Source: Siphonodentalium dalli
Taxonomy: Eukaryota; Mollusca; Scaphopoda; Gadilida; Siphonodentaliidae
Direction of reading: 5' to 3'
Assembly: GCA_032622095.1 (NCBI GenBank)
Contig: CP136065.1
Span: 21,626,134 to 21,690,133 of the forward strand
DNA: 64,000 nt
In this document: piece after piece, positions 34,895 through 49,400 of the stretch
Layout: each line of letters begins with the position of its first letter
Position numbering within the stretch: the first letter of the stretch is position 1
Notes under the pieces: generated by a model
Databases searched by the model: none
Told to the model about the DNA's origin: nothing
What the model saw: the letters and a program-made list of their open reading frames with translations, nothing else
Made by a program: the position numbers and the translations under genes

Positions 34895-35047
34895 TTGAAT
34901 TTTCACAACCCTAAACAGAGGTGAGTGACCAATTCAACTTTAATAATAGTGGCCTAACTAGGCTAACTAGAGATGTGTCAATTGATATTACTCATTTATT
35001 TATTAATTGTCACTGGGTCTTATACACATTTCAAACTTATTTTACAG

Positions 35048-35074
35048 AAGATGAACCAAAGCAAATATCAATTG
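35048..35074 (+). CDS. candidate 27-bp microexon of the SEA-domain gene
   Basis: The sequence lies between TTATTTTACAG and GTAAGTG, a strong donor. At 27 bp it preserves phase 1 on both sides. Joined to the upstream exon (last base G) it reads EDEPKQISI and then the shared Val that opens the next exon, giving EDEPKQISIVEVELQV, a plausible first strand of the SEA domain. The acceptor's pyrimidine tract is weak, and short exons can arise by chance, so transcript evidence is decisive. The gene reads in frame with or without it. Confidence 0.45.
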
Positions 35075-35342
35075 GTAAGTGAAGTAAAGTTATATAATGT
35101 ACTAACATGGAATATCCAATTATGCAATACACTTATAACAGCACATACGATAGATACAATAAATTAATTACTTATTCTATCATTTGTCCAAAAACATTTG
35201 GAGATCTTTTTTTATTCTAGTGAGAATATTTTTATTTCTATTTCTTTATACTCCTGAAACTATATATAAAGTTCATCTTTTAATATGAGAACAGGACTAC
35301 AAAACTGACCTGTATAGTATATACACAGACAGACACGTGTTT

Positions 35343-37416
<2,074 letters not shown>

Positions 37417-37768
37417 GTTTATGGGTTTGTTGCCACCACACAAGCGCTGTGCATCTCATTTTATCCTTTGTGATGGTACAAGTGCCACACCAGCAAACCA
37501 ATTTACACATGTGTCGTTCTGTGTTTATAACACATCACCCATCCTAGAATCCACGCTTTAAAAAATACAGTCTTACAGGTTTTATTTAGGCACATACAGG
37601 GCTTGTTTTCTCATGTGTGATGATGCTTTTGTTTTATAGTTCAGGTTTTATGGTTGAGGTGAATGTCATGTACGCCATTCGTACATTCCATACTGATTTA
37701 TAAATATGGAACATTAATCACACTGTACTTCCAGGAACAAGTGTGTAATAAATGCTATATACATATCA

Positions 37769-37772
37769 TCAA

Positions 37773-37811
<39 letters not shown>
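37769..37811. repeat. (ATC)n microsatellite
   Basis: About thirteen CAT/ATC triplets in a row. Length polymorphism is likely. Confidence 0.95.
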
Positions 37812-37865
37812 ATGTTTCGAAACAAGTCATTCGACTTTTGGTTTAGATATACACAAAAATTATTA

Positions 37866-38830
37866 ACGCCACCGGTGTATACTGTTGGCCAAATTATAGA
37901 AATCCATGATCCTATGTAGGTTTTATAAATAGATAATTGTTTTTTCCGGTTATTTTGGGACGCGTTAAAGTTGTACTGCGACCTCGAGTCCAGTAAAAGC
38001 TGCAGTAGTGTAATGTCCAAGTTCGTGAAAGTTATATTGACTATGCCGATGATTTGAGAAGCTTTATTGTTTTAGGATATTGTAGAAAAGCTAATCTGGC
38101 CGTGTCAAATTGAGCTATAGCGATGGGATATATCGCAGGACAATACATTTCGGGTTTTCGTGGGTGTGTATTCGCTGGATGTCTTATAGTTGCAGTATAT
38201 AACTACATGTATTATGACGCGTTAATTGCGTTCGATTTTTATAGGTATGAACAATGGCTGGGTCATGCACACTTGAAGATTTTATGGCGGGAGCACAATT
38301 TTTTATCGGCATTTAGAAGCTTTCTGGTTTGGTGAATGAAAAAGCTGCAGTAATAAGGCTGAAGGGTCACTCTCACCAAAAAAAGTGCCGAAGGGTACAC
38401 AGGGTTTGAAAATGTGCTGAAGGGTACTACACAGGGTTTGAACACCATTTCATAAATTGTGTTGATGAAAAGTCTGGCGCCCATTAGCAGTTTGTTTTCA
38501 GTACATTTTAATATTCATTGGAAGGTAAACAATTATTCTCTGGCAGAAATCATGGCAGATACGAAGACTGAATGTCCTTTATAATGACATTTCAAACCAT
38601 GTGTACCCTTCAGTACATTTTTTGGTGAAAGTGACCCCTTCAGCAGTAATAAACCGTAGTTTTTTGTAATAATTCGAAGGATTAGTTGTTTTAACGGAAT
38701 TCTGAGACGGTGCATTCATGTAACCAATATATTTTATATTAAAATTTATATTTATGGCTAATAATATGATCTTGGTGGCGTTACCATTTGTGACTATGGT
38801 TTTCTTGTTATAGATTGTGTCACAATAACT
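37866..38830. repeat. dispersed repeat segments interrupted by a MITE
   Basis: CGCCACCGGTGTATACTG at about 37868, TTTTAACGGAATTCTGAG at 38689 and ATTTATGGCTAATAATATGA, GCGTTACCATTTGTGACTAT at 38750-38800 belong to the family seen at 8345-8605 and 13508-13560. The MITE at 38357-38644 is inserted between them. 38123-38335 is open but has no recognised motif. Confidence 0.55.
38357..38644. mobile_element. hAT-type MITE, copy 2, with 8-bp target duplication
   Basis: Same family and orientation as 26373-26695: GGCTGAAGGGTCACTC at the left, GTGACCCCTTCAGC at the right, shared interior including CCCATTAGCAGTTTGTTTTC. Flanked by AGTAATAA at 38349-38356 and 38645-38652. Both known targets contain AGTAA, hinting at a site preference. 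Confidence 0.8.
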
Positions 38831-39341
38831 CAGTCGTCAGGAACTTCAGACTGTATAGTTGACAGTCTAGCTGTGATTTGAACTGTCAGTGAATTGACAA
38901 CGTGTTTGGGAAGTTTGTTGCAATTGAACTACAACGCGTTGTGTGAAAAAGTACTTTCCTAACTTCTTATTAACGGTTTTCTTTTGTAGCTTGAGATTAT
39001 GTCCTCTTGTATTAGAATATGTTGCTTTCTGGAAATGTTCATCTGTGTTATTGTTATAATGATTACCGGTATGTAAGTATGTCTCTATTAAATCACTGAG
39101 CAGACGCATGTACTTTACAGACATTTTTAAGTTCAGTCGAACTAGACAATCTCTGTATACAAGGTGCTTAGCTGAGGTACCAGTCTGGTTTCGCGACGCT
39201 GCACTTTCTCTAAAGCGGGGCAATTATATTTCAAATGAGAGTCCCGTGCCGTGTTTCAGTATTCAAGAATTGGTCTAACCATGATGTGTAAAGATCGAAC
39301 ATAATGACATGACATGTTAATAATCAAGAAATCTTTTTCAG

Positions 39342-39457
39342 TTGAAGTTGAGCTGCAGGTTGCAGGCAACCTTACGCTTAACGGCGACTTTAAACAGGAA
39401 CTCAATTATCCAAGCAGTTACCAGTATAAGAGATTGGAGTCAGGTTTCAAGAAATAT
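39342..39457 (+). CDS. SEA-domain gene, exon with the start of the SEA domain
   Basis: A 116-bp exon between ATCTTTTTCAG and TAT/GTAAGT, phase 1 in and phase 0 out. It encodes VEVELQVAGNLTLNGDF and continues to a LESGFKKY end, 39 residues. The pattern of a beta strand, an asparagine-linked glycosylation sequon (NLT), then PSSYQYKRLESGF matches the first strand and helix of SEA domains, where D/P-S-S-x-E/Q-F/Y-x-x-L is typical. SEA domains sit extracellularly close to the membrane in mucins and type II membrane proteins. The exon is 32 kb from the transmembrane exon, most of the intron being repeats. Confidence 0.7.
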
Positions 39458-39977
39458 GTAAGTTCAATTCATATACAAATTCATCTGCCAATTATGAGGG
39501 GGACCACCCACCCCCTCTGGCATCCGGCATCCGGCCTAAAATGGGGGTGGCATCTGGAATACTCCATAACAGAGGGTGGCATCCGGAATACTATTTATAC
39601 CAATTTAACCCATTGTTGCCAAACGTTTATAGCTAAAACAACGCATTGGTAATATCAAATGTGCAATTAATTCTATATATGACCATATATACTCAAAGAA
39701 ATCTCTTTACGATGCTCCATCCCGTCTCCGTGTCACAGCATAAACACCTTCCATGGGGGAATTCTGGGTCGGGTTTTAGCCTCTTCAATGATATTTTGTT
39801 TTGAAATTCGCCACACCCAACGATGCGACCCACTGAGTAATACCGTACTCATTGATGAGGAGGTTGTTACATGCATGTATCTCCGATAATGAAATATTGG
39901 TTCCATTTGACAGAGACAAACAAAAACTCCGCTGTTACGGGCGGCGTGATGAACTGAATTCCATCCGGAACGATTAG

Positions 39978-41155
39978 TCCATGAGATATTGGTCGACCGA
40001 TGCACCCCCATCAGGACTCAACTTCACCCCACTATCTTCCTCTAATTTGTTTCTGTTAACAAGAAAAAAAGTGGCCGCAGAGACTCCATCATGGCGGCCA
40101 TTTTTTTGTATATGCACCAGGTATATTTTTGATCACCATTATGGTAAAGATGATATCACATGCTGTCTTGTTTCCGCTCGATTCGTTATGCTAATATACA
40201 ACCATTACAAACGAGCCAAAAATCAGACACCAGAATCCAATATGGCAGTCAAGATGGCCACCGAAATGTGAAAATATGCTATTTTTATGACATTTCACCA
40301 CCTTTCGTTTGTCTCTGTGGGAAAATATTGGCATCATGGCGTAAATTTATACATTTATCGTATAGAAGAGCCATTGACGAACACAAGGGGAACATAATAT
40401 ACATCCATTGTGGGATATGTTTATCCGATATCACGTTTTCCCAAATACCGGTATAATAGGTCAAAGCCGAATCGACGCTAATAAAGCGATGTAATGTTTC
40501 GAATCAATGAATGTCATTGCTATCATAACAACACCTATGCATATATATGTGCAGGAGATATTTGAGCTAGGATTCCTCTTATACGCGAGTTGAGGAATAT
40601 TCGCCCAAATCTAAGATGGCGGCCAAAATAGCCCTAGAAATAGAAAAATCGCCGAAAATAACTGATTTTAACATCAGTGAGCGTTATTGTCACGACAACT
40701 CCATACCTACTTACAATTGTGAGTTGGGAACACTTAGGCGAAGAACTGTCATTGTACCATATCCAAATAAAAGTATCCCAAATCCAAAATGACGCCCACA
40801 ATGGCGGACAGATTTTGAAAAAATACCGAAATTCCCTCATATTCACATCATTGAGCATTATTGTCGAGAAAACTCCACCGATTCTTTCAGTTGAGTTGGA
40901 AATACTGAGGTGAAGTAATTACCTTACATCGCATATAAGAAATTGTTTTCCAAATTGAAGATGGCTGCCAAAATGGCAACCGAAATTTGAAAACACGCCT
41001 GCATGCATTTACTTTCTTACGATGGGCGTCATTGTTTTGCGATTTCCACACACCATTACATGTTGATATGGAATATTGATAAGAAGTATGTATTAATTTG
41101 AGTTTGGCAATTGATACTCACAGACAAGTAGGCGGTCAAGAAGTGTGGGTATATT
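39978..41155. repeat. long inverted repeat, left arm, with ATGGCGGCC-type motifs
   Basis: Reverse complement of 41755-42912. Anchors: GAGATATTGG, CAGGACTCAACTTCACCCCA, GTGGCCGCAGAGACTCCA, TTTCCGCTCGATTCGTTxTG, AAAAATCAGACACC. Motifs of the type AAGATGGCGGCCAAAAT recur near 40090, 40255, 40615, 40800 and 40970. The sequence is not open. Confidence 0.9.
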
Positions 41156-41754
41156 ATGCATTATGGTCTTCTACGTCTTCATCCGTCCAATGTCAGGCTT
41201 TCAACATTCGAAGCTATATACATAAGTTTTCCGGGTACGTCAGTGCATTAGATGAGTATGTGAATTGATGAACCATATACTGAGAAGTGGCTGTTTGTGA
41301 AGATCACCAGTAGTCCATGTTGTTATCCCCATTAGGCCATCAAAGCTCAAAATACGCAGATAGAGACCGGCACCGGCATATGCTTTGTTTGAAACATTTC
41401 GATTTCTACAAAGAAGTTTAGAACTGTGTTGGTGTGAGCGAGATAGATTAATCTGACGAAGAGACGGAAACTGGTCTGAATGTGGCAAATCGGAACAAAC
41501 TCAGGTACTGTTGTTTTGATTCTTGGAAGTCAAAATATGACTTCGCCGCACCTATATACATGTACGGTTACGGCCATTATGGGCGCTTAGTGGAGAATGG
41601 ATTTCGAAATGCCACATCGCGATTATTAATTGTGCGTTTTCATCCTTCCAGAAGGCTACAACTAATGTTGGAACTAATAGATGGCTTATATTATGTACCG
41701 TTTTGTCCATGGAAATAATGACAAAAAGTTGAAATTAGTATGTGATAATATCGA
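41156..41754. other. unique loop between the long inverted arms
   Basis: 600 bp without a mirror copy. The plus-strand interval 41482-41718 is open for 78 codons, but no motif or splice structure supports a gene. Confidence 0.5.
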
Positions 41755-42912
41755 CTTCTTTTCAATTTCTGGCCGCCAGTTTGGTCGCCATCTTGACTGT
41801 GAGAATTTGCCAAACTCAATTGATTACTTCATTATATAAATTTCCCATATGAACATGTAATTGTGGGCATAAATTGCGTAACAATAAGGCCCATCGTAAG
41901 AAGTAAAGGAATGTGAGCTTGTTTTCAAATTTCGGTCGCTATTTTGGCCGCCATCTTCAATTTGGAAAACAGTTTCTTGCATGCGATGCAAGGCAATTTT
42001 CTTCACCTCAGTATTTCCAACTTAGCTGTCAGCATATGTCCAGTTGTCTCGAAAATAATGGCCAATGATGTGGAAATGAGGGAATTTCGGTAATTTTTCA
42101 AAAAATATTTCGGCCATTGTGGGCGGCATTATATATTTTGGGAGACTTTTATTTTGGATATGATATAAGGACAGTTCTTCGCCTAATTGTTCCCAACTCA
42201 CAATAGTAAACAGGTGTGGATTTATCGTGACAATAACTGACTGATGTTAAAATCGGCGATTTTTCTATTTCTGGTGGCCATTTTGGCCGCCATCTTGGAT
42301 TTGGGTGAATATTCCTCAACTCAGGTATAAGACGAATCCTAACTCGAGTATATACTGCACCTGTACATTCATTGATTCGAAACATTACATCGCGTTATTA
42401 GCGTCGATTCGGCTTTGACCTATTATACCGGCATTTGGGAAAACGTGATATCGGACAAAAATATCCCAGAATGAATGTATATTATGGTCGCCTTGTGTTT
42501 ACTAATGACTCTTCTATAAGATAAATGTATAAATTCACTCCGAGAGGCCAATATTTTCCCACAGAGAAAAACGAAAGGTGGTGAAATGTTATAAAATAGC
42601 ATATTTTCACATTTCGGTGGCCATCTTTGCCGCCATATTGGATTTCGGTGTCTGATTTTTGGCTAATTTGTAAGGGTTGTATATTAGCACAACGAATCGA
42701 GCGGAAAACAAGACCGATGTGATATCTTCTTTACTATAACGGCGATCAAAGAGACCTGATGCATATAAATAAAATGACCGCCATGATGGGCGCCATCTTG
42801 TCTGGAGTCTCTGCGGCCACTTTTTTGTTGTTAGAGGAGACATTAAGAAAGAAAATTTGTGGGGTGAAGTTGAGTCCTGGGTGTGCAGAGGTCGGCCAAT
42901 ATCTCCTAGATG
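41755..42912. repeat. long inverted repeat, right arm
   Basis: Mirror of 39978-41155, with GGCCGCCATCTT-type motifs near 41770, 41950, 42290, 42620 and 42790. Divergence between arms is moderate (substitutions and short indels), so the hairpin is not recent. Confidence 0.9.
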
Positions 42913-43350
42913 AGATGCCTCAAATTTGAGCGCCATGTTTACTAAGTTAGATTGTCAAGGTCGCAAGTCGAAGTCTCGAAAGCAATCGAGTTATATATCG
43001 TACTATACATTTTGCGTTCACCGTCTACACTAGGCCTATTGTGATTATTTCTATATTGACGTGGGACTATTGTGAAATGCCGTCGTTCGACGGGAAGGAA
43101 AATTAAATAGCTGACAACCATAGTTAACTAGAATGCACCCAGAGAGATGCCAACGTGCGCAAAAATGTAATAAACAATAATTTAAAAAATAATTTCACTG
43201 TATTTTACTTAATTTATTTAATTTAATTTAATGTTAGCAAAAATAGACAATTACCATTTCTCATTTCATCACAGATAAACGGCAAATTACTATGTTAATC
43301 ATTTAAGTAATTAAAACCAATTCCATGTTGCCGAAAGGAAGAGACTTTAA

Positions 43351-43845
43351 AGGCACGTGAGGCCTTAGTTGTCGAAAATATTCATATTTGTTCCAATCAC
43401 CGTAAACAGAAAAAAACAGTAAAACGCATACAGTTTCGTTCATATATACCAAGACCATCGCGTAAACAGCATGTTATCATAAAGACCAACTATATATTAC
43501 CTAAGCAAGAGCCTGATTGTGTTACAGAAGAAAGCACAATGCTACTGGCTAATCACACACAAATGGCATAAACGCTCTTTAGTAGTTCCGTATCAGGAAT
43601 TCACCCACAAAGAACGCTCTTTATGTTTACCATTCTAATATAAACAAACACCAGAAAAGTAAATGTTTATGCTTTTGTTACATAACAATGGTCAACCATA
43701 TGACAATAACATACTGTTTATGCGATATTTCTTATTTGAATACGGACAAAGTCTGTCTACATTTTGATGTTCTTTCTGTTTGTGGTGGTTTTTGACGGTT
43801 GGAAATATTTTCACAGGATACCCACCGTCAAGGCCAACCGTACCT
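43351..43845. mobile_element. piggyBac-like MITE, copy 1 (495 bp, TTAA target)
   Basis: Begins AGGCACGTGAGGCCTT and ends AAGGCCAACCGTACCT, an imperfect terminal inverted repeat, and is flanked by TTAA at 43347-43350 and 43846-43849. TTAA duplication is the hallmark of piggyBac elements. Interior repeats ACGCTCTTTA motifs twice. Nearly identical to 61297-61790. Confidence 0.8.
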
Positions 43846-45215
43846 TTAATATCGATTACATTTTTTTCAGCGGCATATTTTCATTTTCATTTTCCGATAG
43901 TCAAAGTTGACCAAAGGAGCAATTATAAGAAATAATTAATACCATTTGTGTAAATATTGATAGCAGCCAATATGCAACAATAAATATGAATAATTAATCA
44001 ATAATTAATCAATAACGATCATTTTATGTAATAATAAACTCTTCAAACGGTGTTTGTGTTAACAAATGCGTTTTGTTTTGTGTTACATCATTCGTCGTAT
44101 TTGACCCGGAACTCTGCTGAAGGTTAGGCTATTCAGCCTATTGCGTCGAATTACGAAATCGCGTTTTGAATGTCTCTCTTTTCTCGCACGATAAAAAGAG
44201 GTCTTCGCACGAACCAAAAATGATAAAACTTCCCAATTATAAGTGAAAATACCCAAATGAAGGAGTCTATGTAGGTCCCGAAGGAGTCTATAGACTCTTT
44301 GATGTAGATCGATGGAGAAAATGTAGGTCGATCTATTTTTGTCATAACTCTGACGAATTTTGACCTGTGAGAAAAAATCGAAATCGAGGCCAACTACGAG
44401 CATGCCAGTTTTAAATATAGAAACAGGGAATCCTGACAAATGGCGATATCGGCGACAAACAAATAATCGAAAACAACACATAAAATAAACATAGCAAAAA
44501 CGCGGCACAGTAAAAATGTCAGAACGCCACGAGGTTTTACGTCGTTTTTGGTGACGTCATGGAGTGTGACACCAAGCTACCAAGCTACGAATCTGTCTGA
44601 TCGCCATACTGTTGCGCGAGCGCACGTAATAATATCTGTCATTGTGATTTCGGCATCCGGAATACGAAATATACAGGTTTCGGCATCCGGCGTACTGACA
44701 CTCGGCATCCGGAATACTCTATATTAAACCCGGAATATGGCGTACAAAAGGGGGTGGTCCCCCTCAATAATGATTGATTGTGTTAGTTTTACATGATCAT
44801 GCATGCAAGCATTTAGTCTAGTAAGTTAATTAGTGATTTTACCCTGACAGACTCGAAAAAAGTGCAATTTTGTTCACAGTAGATTTGGAAAGCCTAACTG
44901 ATTACATTTTGCTTCAAGAAGCAACTGTCTGTGTGATGTGACACTTTTTGTGAGTGTTTGAGAATTTTATCAGTGCTCTGTTTCCGTAGAATGAAAATCT
45001 AGGAAATGAACTAGCTCCCAATACAAAAGTTTATACATATATGCATGCTCGAATTAATGAGTTTTAGAGAAGATTGATCTATCGTGATTACCTAATTGAT
45101 GTATATCAAGCTGGACGAATGAATTAAAGCAAGTTTATAATCATTTACTAAAGCATTTCTGTGCCATACATGTACATAGAGACAAACAGGCCTGACTTTA
45201 GTGTGTCTGACATAT
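43846..45215. other. right part of the 5.3-kb element and following intron
   Basis: Apart from the terminal motifs at 44651-44766, nothing is recognised. A TGACGTCA-type motif lies at about 44554. Confidence 0.4.
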
Positions 45216-45307
45216 GCAGAATGAGGTCCCCAATGGGAGAATTTAGTGATACTCTCCCACACAGTGTGCTAGCATCACCAAGTTCACCTTTGGGGACCTC
45301 ATTCTGC
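45216..45307. mobile_element. short MITE, GCAGAATGAGGTCCCC family, copy 1
   Basis: GCAGAATGAGGTCCCC pairs with GGGGACCTCATTCTGC at the other end, 92 bp in total. Relatives at 45511-45566, 51635-51691 and 58001/59093. Confidence 0.8.
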
Positions 45308-45510
45308 TTAGGCCTCAACTGCTATGGGAGACCAAGGATTAATTTGAAGTACGCCAGTTGATTAAGCTGGTGATGTTCACCCGTTAGTTACCTCGATTAT
45401 GCATTTTATCTTCTTCAAATTAAGGGATATAGAAACTGAACAGAACAGAAATAGTAACTAAAAACAATGTAATTTGAGACTATAGATACTTCCCAGAAGA
45501 TGAGTACTAA

Positions 45511-45566
45511 GCAGAATGAGGTTCCCATGCGGGATGCCATCACTAAATTCACTCTCCTCATTCTGC
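45511..45566. mobile_element. short MITE, GCAGAATGAGG family, copy 2
   Basis: GCAGAATGAGGTTCCC at the left and CTCCTCATTCTGC at the right, 56 bp. Diverged internally. Confidence 0.65.
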
Positions 45567-45862
45567 AAATGCCAGACACTAAATTCAGGCTTGGAGACAA
45601 ATCAACTTTATAAGGCAAGTATCCGAACCATGAAATGGAAGCGTGGCCATAAAGTTAATTGTGCATTCAGATCTGACATATACATCATGTTATTTTGTGT
45701 CATCACTGAAAAGAGACAGGTAGTCAGGGACGTGATTGGAGGGTCTCCAATAGTTGGTGTTTGGAAATTTTCCAACTGATGGGAATTTGAATGAAAAAAT
45801 TTCACCTCCATAAAATAGGAAAATATTTGACTAATATCCAACCTAATTGCAACCTATTTTTT

Positions 45863-46496
45863 AGTCGAGTTTATAAAAAAAACTCGACTTATGGTTTGAC
45901 AAGGGACGGTTGGCGGGCGGGCAGCGGCCGGGCGGGCGGACCCAAAGAATGCCTTATATGTTATAACTTTTAAATTTGTGAAAGGATTCAAACAAAATTT
46001 GGTATGTTAGTTGCTCCCAATGACTATTTACTGCCTGTAGAAAATGGGTTGCGTCCGAACTTTTTGACAAGATTTATCCATCTTTGATTACTTTTTGGCA
46101 TTTTTTTTCACCGTTAGCGCGATAACTCAATCAAATATTCAAACCATATTTGATATATGAGTCTCTTGCAACTATATCTTGGACGAGTTCGAAAACCAGG
46201 TTTTCCGATTTTTTTCCCCTGAGTTACGGGCCTTAGTTTGTCTATTTTTAGCATTTTGTTCACCCTAGCACGATCGATAACTCAATTAAATATTAACTGA
46301 TTCAAACCATATTTGGTATATAAGTCTCTTGCATGCAACAATATCTCGGACGAGTTCGAAAGCCAGGTTTGTCCGAAGTTTTCCCCGGTGTTATGTGCCT
46401 TATAGTTTGTCTATTTTTAGCGACTTTTTGGGTCTTGTGTGGGACTTATTGCCAAGTTATTGGCAGAAGTTTTTTTCGACTGCCAATAAACTCGAC
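45863..46496. mobile_element. AGTCGAGTTTAT element, full copy
   Basis: Begins AGTCGAGTTTATAAAAAAAA with an immediate hairpin (CGAGTTTATAAAAAAAACTCG) and ends ATAAACTCGAC, a terminal inverted repeat. Inside, GGACGGTTGGCGGGCGG is followed by two related ~190-bp segments, each with GCGATAACTCAAT, AACCATATTTG and TCGGACGAGTTCGAAA-like blocks. Partial copies at 59189-59730 and 60168-60445. Confidence 0.75.
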
Positions 46497-49400
46497 ATAG
46501 CATCTTAAATAGATGTGTACCCCTTGTTGGTCTGTAATTTTATTTCATGCCATGAACTGTTTTGGCCAAAGTTCAGCTCCCCCAAACCCCACCTGTCTGT
46601 TAATGAAATCGGGAATAACATAATGTGGTTATGGTTCACATATTAGGTGTCAGTTGCGACCAGAAGACATTGAAATACATTCTGCTAAATGTCAGTTCCC
46701 AGTTATTTGAATGAAGTTGTATCCTATATTGTTCCTTACGCTGATTTGAAATATGAAATGAAACTTAGTATAACATCTTTATCGGCTTGGAAATATACAT
46801 GTGCATGAATCATTAGCTTCAGATCATTCTAGTAATCCTTCTCAATATTGCACTGGGGGGACCTTTGGAAGGATTGGAAGTTTATGGCCACCGGTGGTAT
46901 ATTGTAAGTTTCATACAACAGTGGTTTGATCGAATTGAGAGATGTGCAATTGTTATATCGTATGCTGTCATGATCCTTGAGCAAGGTCGCTCATACAGTG
47001 ACTGCTTCGCACCACTCATTTGTTAAAGGAGTACTCGGTTCACCATATAATGCGGTAAATTCACCATATAATGCGGTAAATAAATTGATCAGTTATTTTG
47101 TATTATTAATAAGGTATTCGTAAATTACATTTAATATCTAGGGGTTATCCAGTTTCTTTTCATTACATATATTCATATCGTTATCAGAGACGTACGTGTA
47201 CAGAATATTTTATACTCACTCACGAAATTCACATAGCTAAGTGCAATTTCACCGATGTGGTAACCGGTATCGGTTGTTTCTTTCGGTCAGGCCCAAGCAG
47301 AATTTGGACTTTATGCTATGATATGTTATATATTGTGAGCTATCAACAGATCTAAAAGAATTAGTTTCTTATTTTTTTTTATCGAAAATGTGTTTTTATG
47401 GCTGAAAATCATTTTCCCATTCTAAATTCCCATAGGGATTTTTTTCATAATTGGAAAAGTGGCCCAAAAGTCAATCTAACTGTTTGTTAAGCAATTTTCC
47501 GTTAATGGGTTGATAGCAGGTGTGAATATATGCATATCAATCGAGATTATATTGTTGATATTTTGCGAAAAATTATTTTATAAATGAAAATTAGTTTTCC
47601 CAGTCAGAAATTTCCCATACCCTAAACATGGCTCAATAGTTAATTTATTAAAGTGAAATCCAACTAACTGTTTGCCGATGAGCAAATATCTGAAAAGTTA
47701 CTCATAATTCTGCTGTGGTTAAGGAGTCATTTACTTAGGGCATTACTGTTGTTCCAATAGGAATGATACCTGAAAATCCCACATAAAGGACATTTAATAT
47801 GCGATTTGGAACAGCAAACATTACATTAACATTACACCTCGGATTGGGAATTCTAAAATCTAAGGAGTGGCCATCCATGGAGTCTCTCACAGGCTATAAT
47901 TTGAAGCATGGGATGTATTCATGTTAAAAAATTATGTAATACTATGAATATACTGTTACCAAAAATACGAATAAATTATAAAAAAAAAATTTGAAGCATG
48001 GGTTGGTCATGATGTTACAATCTCCAGGTTGCTTACCGTCTATACTTGTATATATGTTAGTATTATTAAAGTAATGGTATCAGTGATGGTATATGTATTT
48101 ATCGGCATATTGTGATAGGAATTTCCAACAAATTCTAAGCGGCCATTTTCATTAAAAATTACATGAACAATAATGCATGTGCGTTCTGTACTTTTTGTAC
48201 TTCCGATTTGACGTCACATATCGTGGAAGCAAGGATAAACAGTGAAACATCCGAACATCCGAACAAAGATCTGGACAGACCAAAAACATTACTTGCGTCC
48301 AATGTGCTCCCACCAATAAAAGTCTGTATTCTGACATGAATTAACAACCTTTTGATGCCAGGAGCTGCGCTGGTGCAGCATTAAAGATCCTCTGCCAGTG
48401 CATTCTCTTATATATGCGAGGCTCCATATTCTCTTATATATGCAAGCTAGGCTTCCTATGGGAGATTCACATATAGAAGAGAATGCATTGGGTAGGGTTT
48501 TCGCAAAATTTCAGGAAGCTTCAGTTATGGAAGGGTTAGGCATAAAAAATGCTACCTTCATACTACCGCCATTTTCGCCGGACGGTCATCCCCCCTAAAC
48601 TTTGCAAAATATATATTTTTTTAAGTTACCAATTTACAGCCTGAAAGTTCCCAATCTCGTTCTCCCAACTTGACCTTATTCTTCTATTTTCTATTAGTTT
48701 AAGTTGCTGATTTTAATTCATTGAGTCATTAGTAATTAACTTGCAAATTCGGGCTCACAAAACATACCAAACCGGGGTTAGTGGGCTAACAAACATCCAA
48801 AAACGCAATTCCTCAAAAACAGGAAAATTAAACAAAGTTTGTTAGACTCATGGGTATGGGATATGTTTATCAACACAATTTAATATGTTTATGGGTGTTG
48901 ATTAATAGAAATTAATTGATTGGATGTATATGACAACTGATTGTTTCATAGAAATTCTCAACAATCTGTTGTTAAATATTCTGATAGTTAGCAATTAAAG
49001 CATGTAACCCCAGTATGATAATTGGATGAAACATTGCTCATTTGTGGAATAATTTTCGCATACAGGGAACTCATGCTTTTATGGAATAACTACTTAATTC
49101 TTCATACTAACTTTAGTATACCAAGAATCAATGATGTATAATAGTCCTGACTATAATTTGTATATAATAATTTCTACCACTAGAGTAAAGTCTATATCAG
49201 ATTGATAGAGGTATATATTGACATAGTATAGTAACAGCTGGTACATACAAGTCATGTATCAGATTTATAGAGGTACTGACATAGAGTACTAAGACTAAGT
49301 ATGAGCTGGTTTATACACTTTGTCAGGCATGTCTAACCGAATAGATTAATAATAACTGTGTTGTCTATCGTCCACCTATTAAACTGACGTCATGATATGG

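Larger units (their letters stand above)
7046..35047 (+). other. large intron of the SEA-domain gene, filled with repeats
   Basis: This 28-kb interval separates the transmembrane exon from the next candidate exon. It contains the 1.34-kb triplication, two 122-bp arrays, two foldbacks, a LINE relic, a 143-bp satellite and nested MITEs, listed separately. Stretches 7046-7550, 7871-8344, 8606-9496, 14293-14849, 17191-17630, 18684-19736, 28900-29697, 31626-32063 and 32511-34663 show nothing else I can support. Confidence 0.5.
39495..44766. mobile_element. 5.3-kb terminal-inverted-repeat element with long internal inverted arms
   Basis: TGAGGGGGACCACC at 39495 pairs with GGTGGTCCCCCTCA at the right end. 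Near both ends GGCATCCGGAATAC-type motifs are repeated (about 39519-39590 and 44651-44730), in the same orientation at both ends. Inside is a long inverted repeat (39978-41155 and 41755-42912) and a piggyBac-like MITE (43351-43845). No target duplication could be confirmed. 44083-44508 is open on the minus strand but starts with GTG and shows no motif. Confidence 0.65.

Noticed and set aside
41482-41718. 78-codon plus-strand frame in the loop of the long inverted repeat
   Set aside because: No recognisable domain, no promoter or splice evidence; length is within chance expectation.
44083-44508. 141-codon minus-strand frame
   Set aside because: It opens with GTG, not ATG, contains a local tandem repeat, and shows no motif or splice context.
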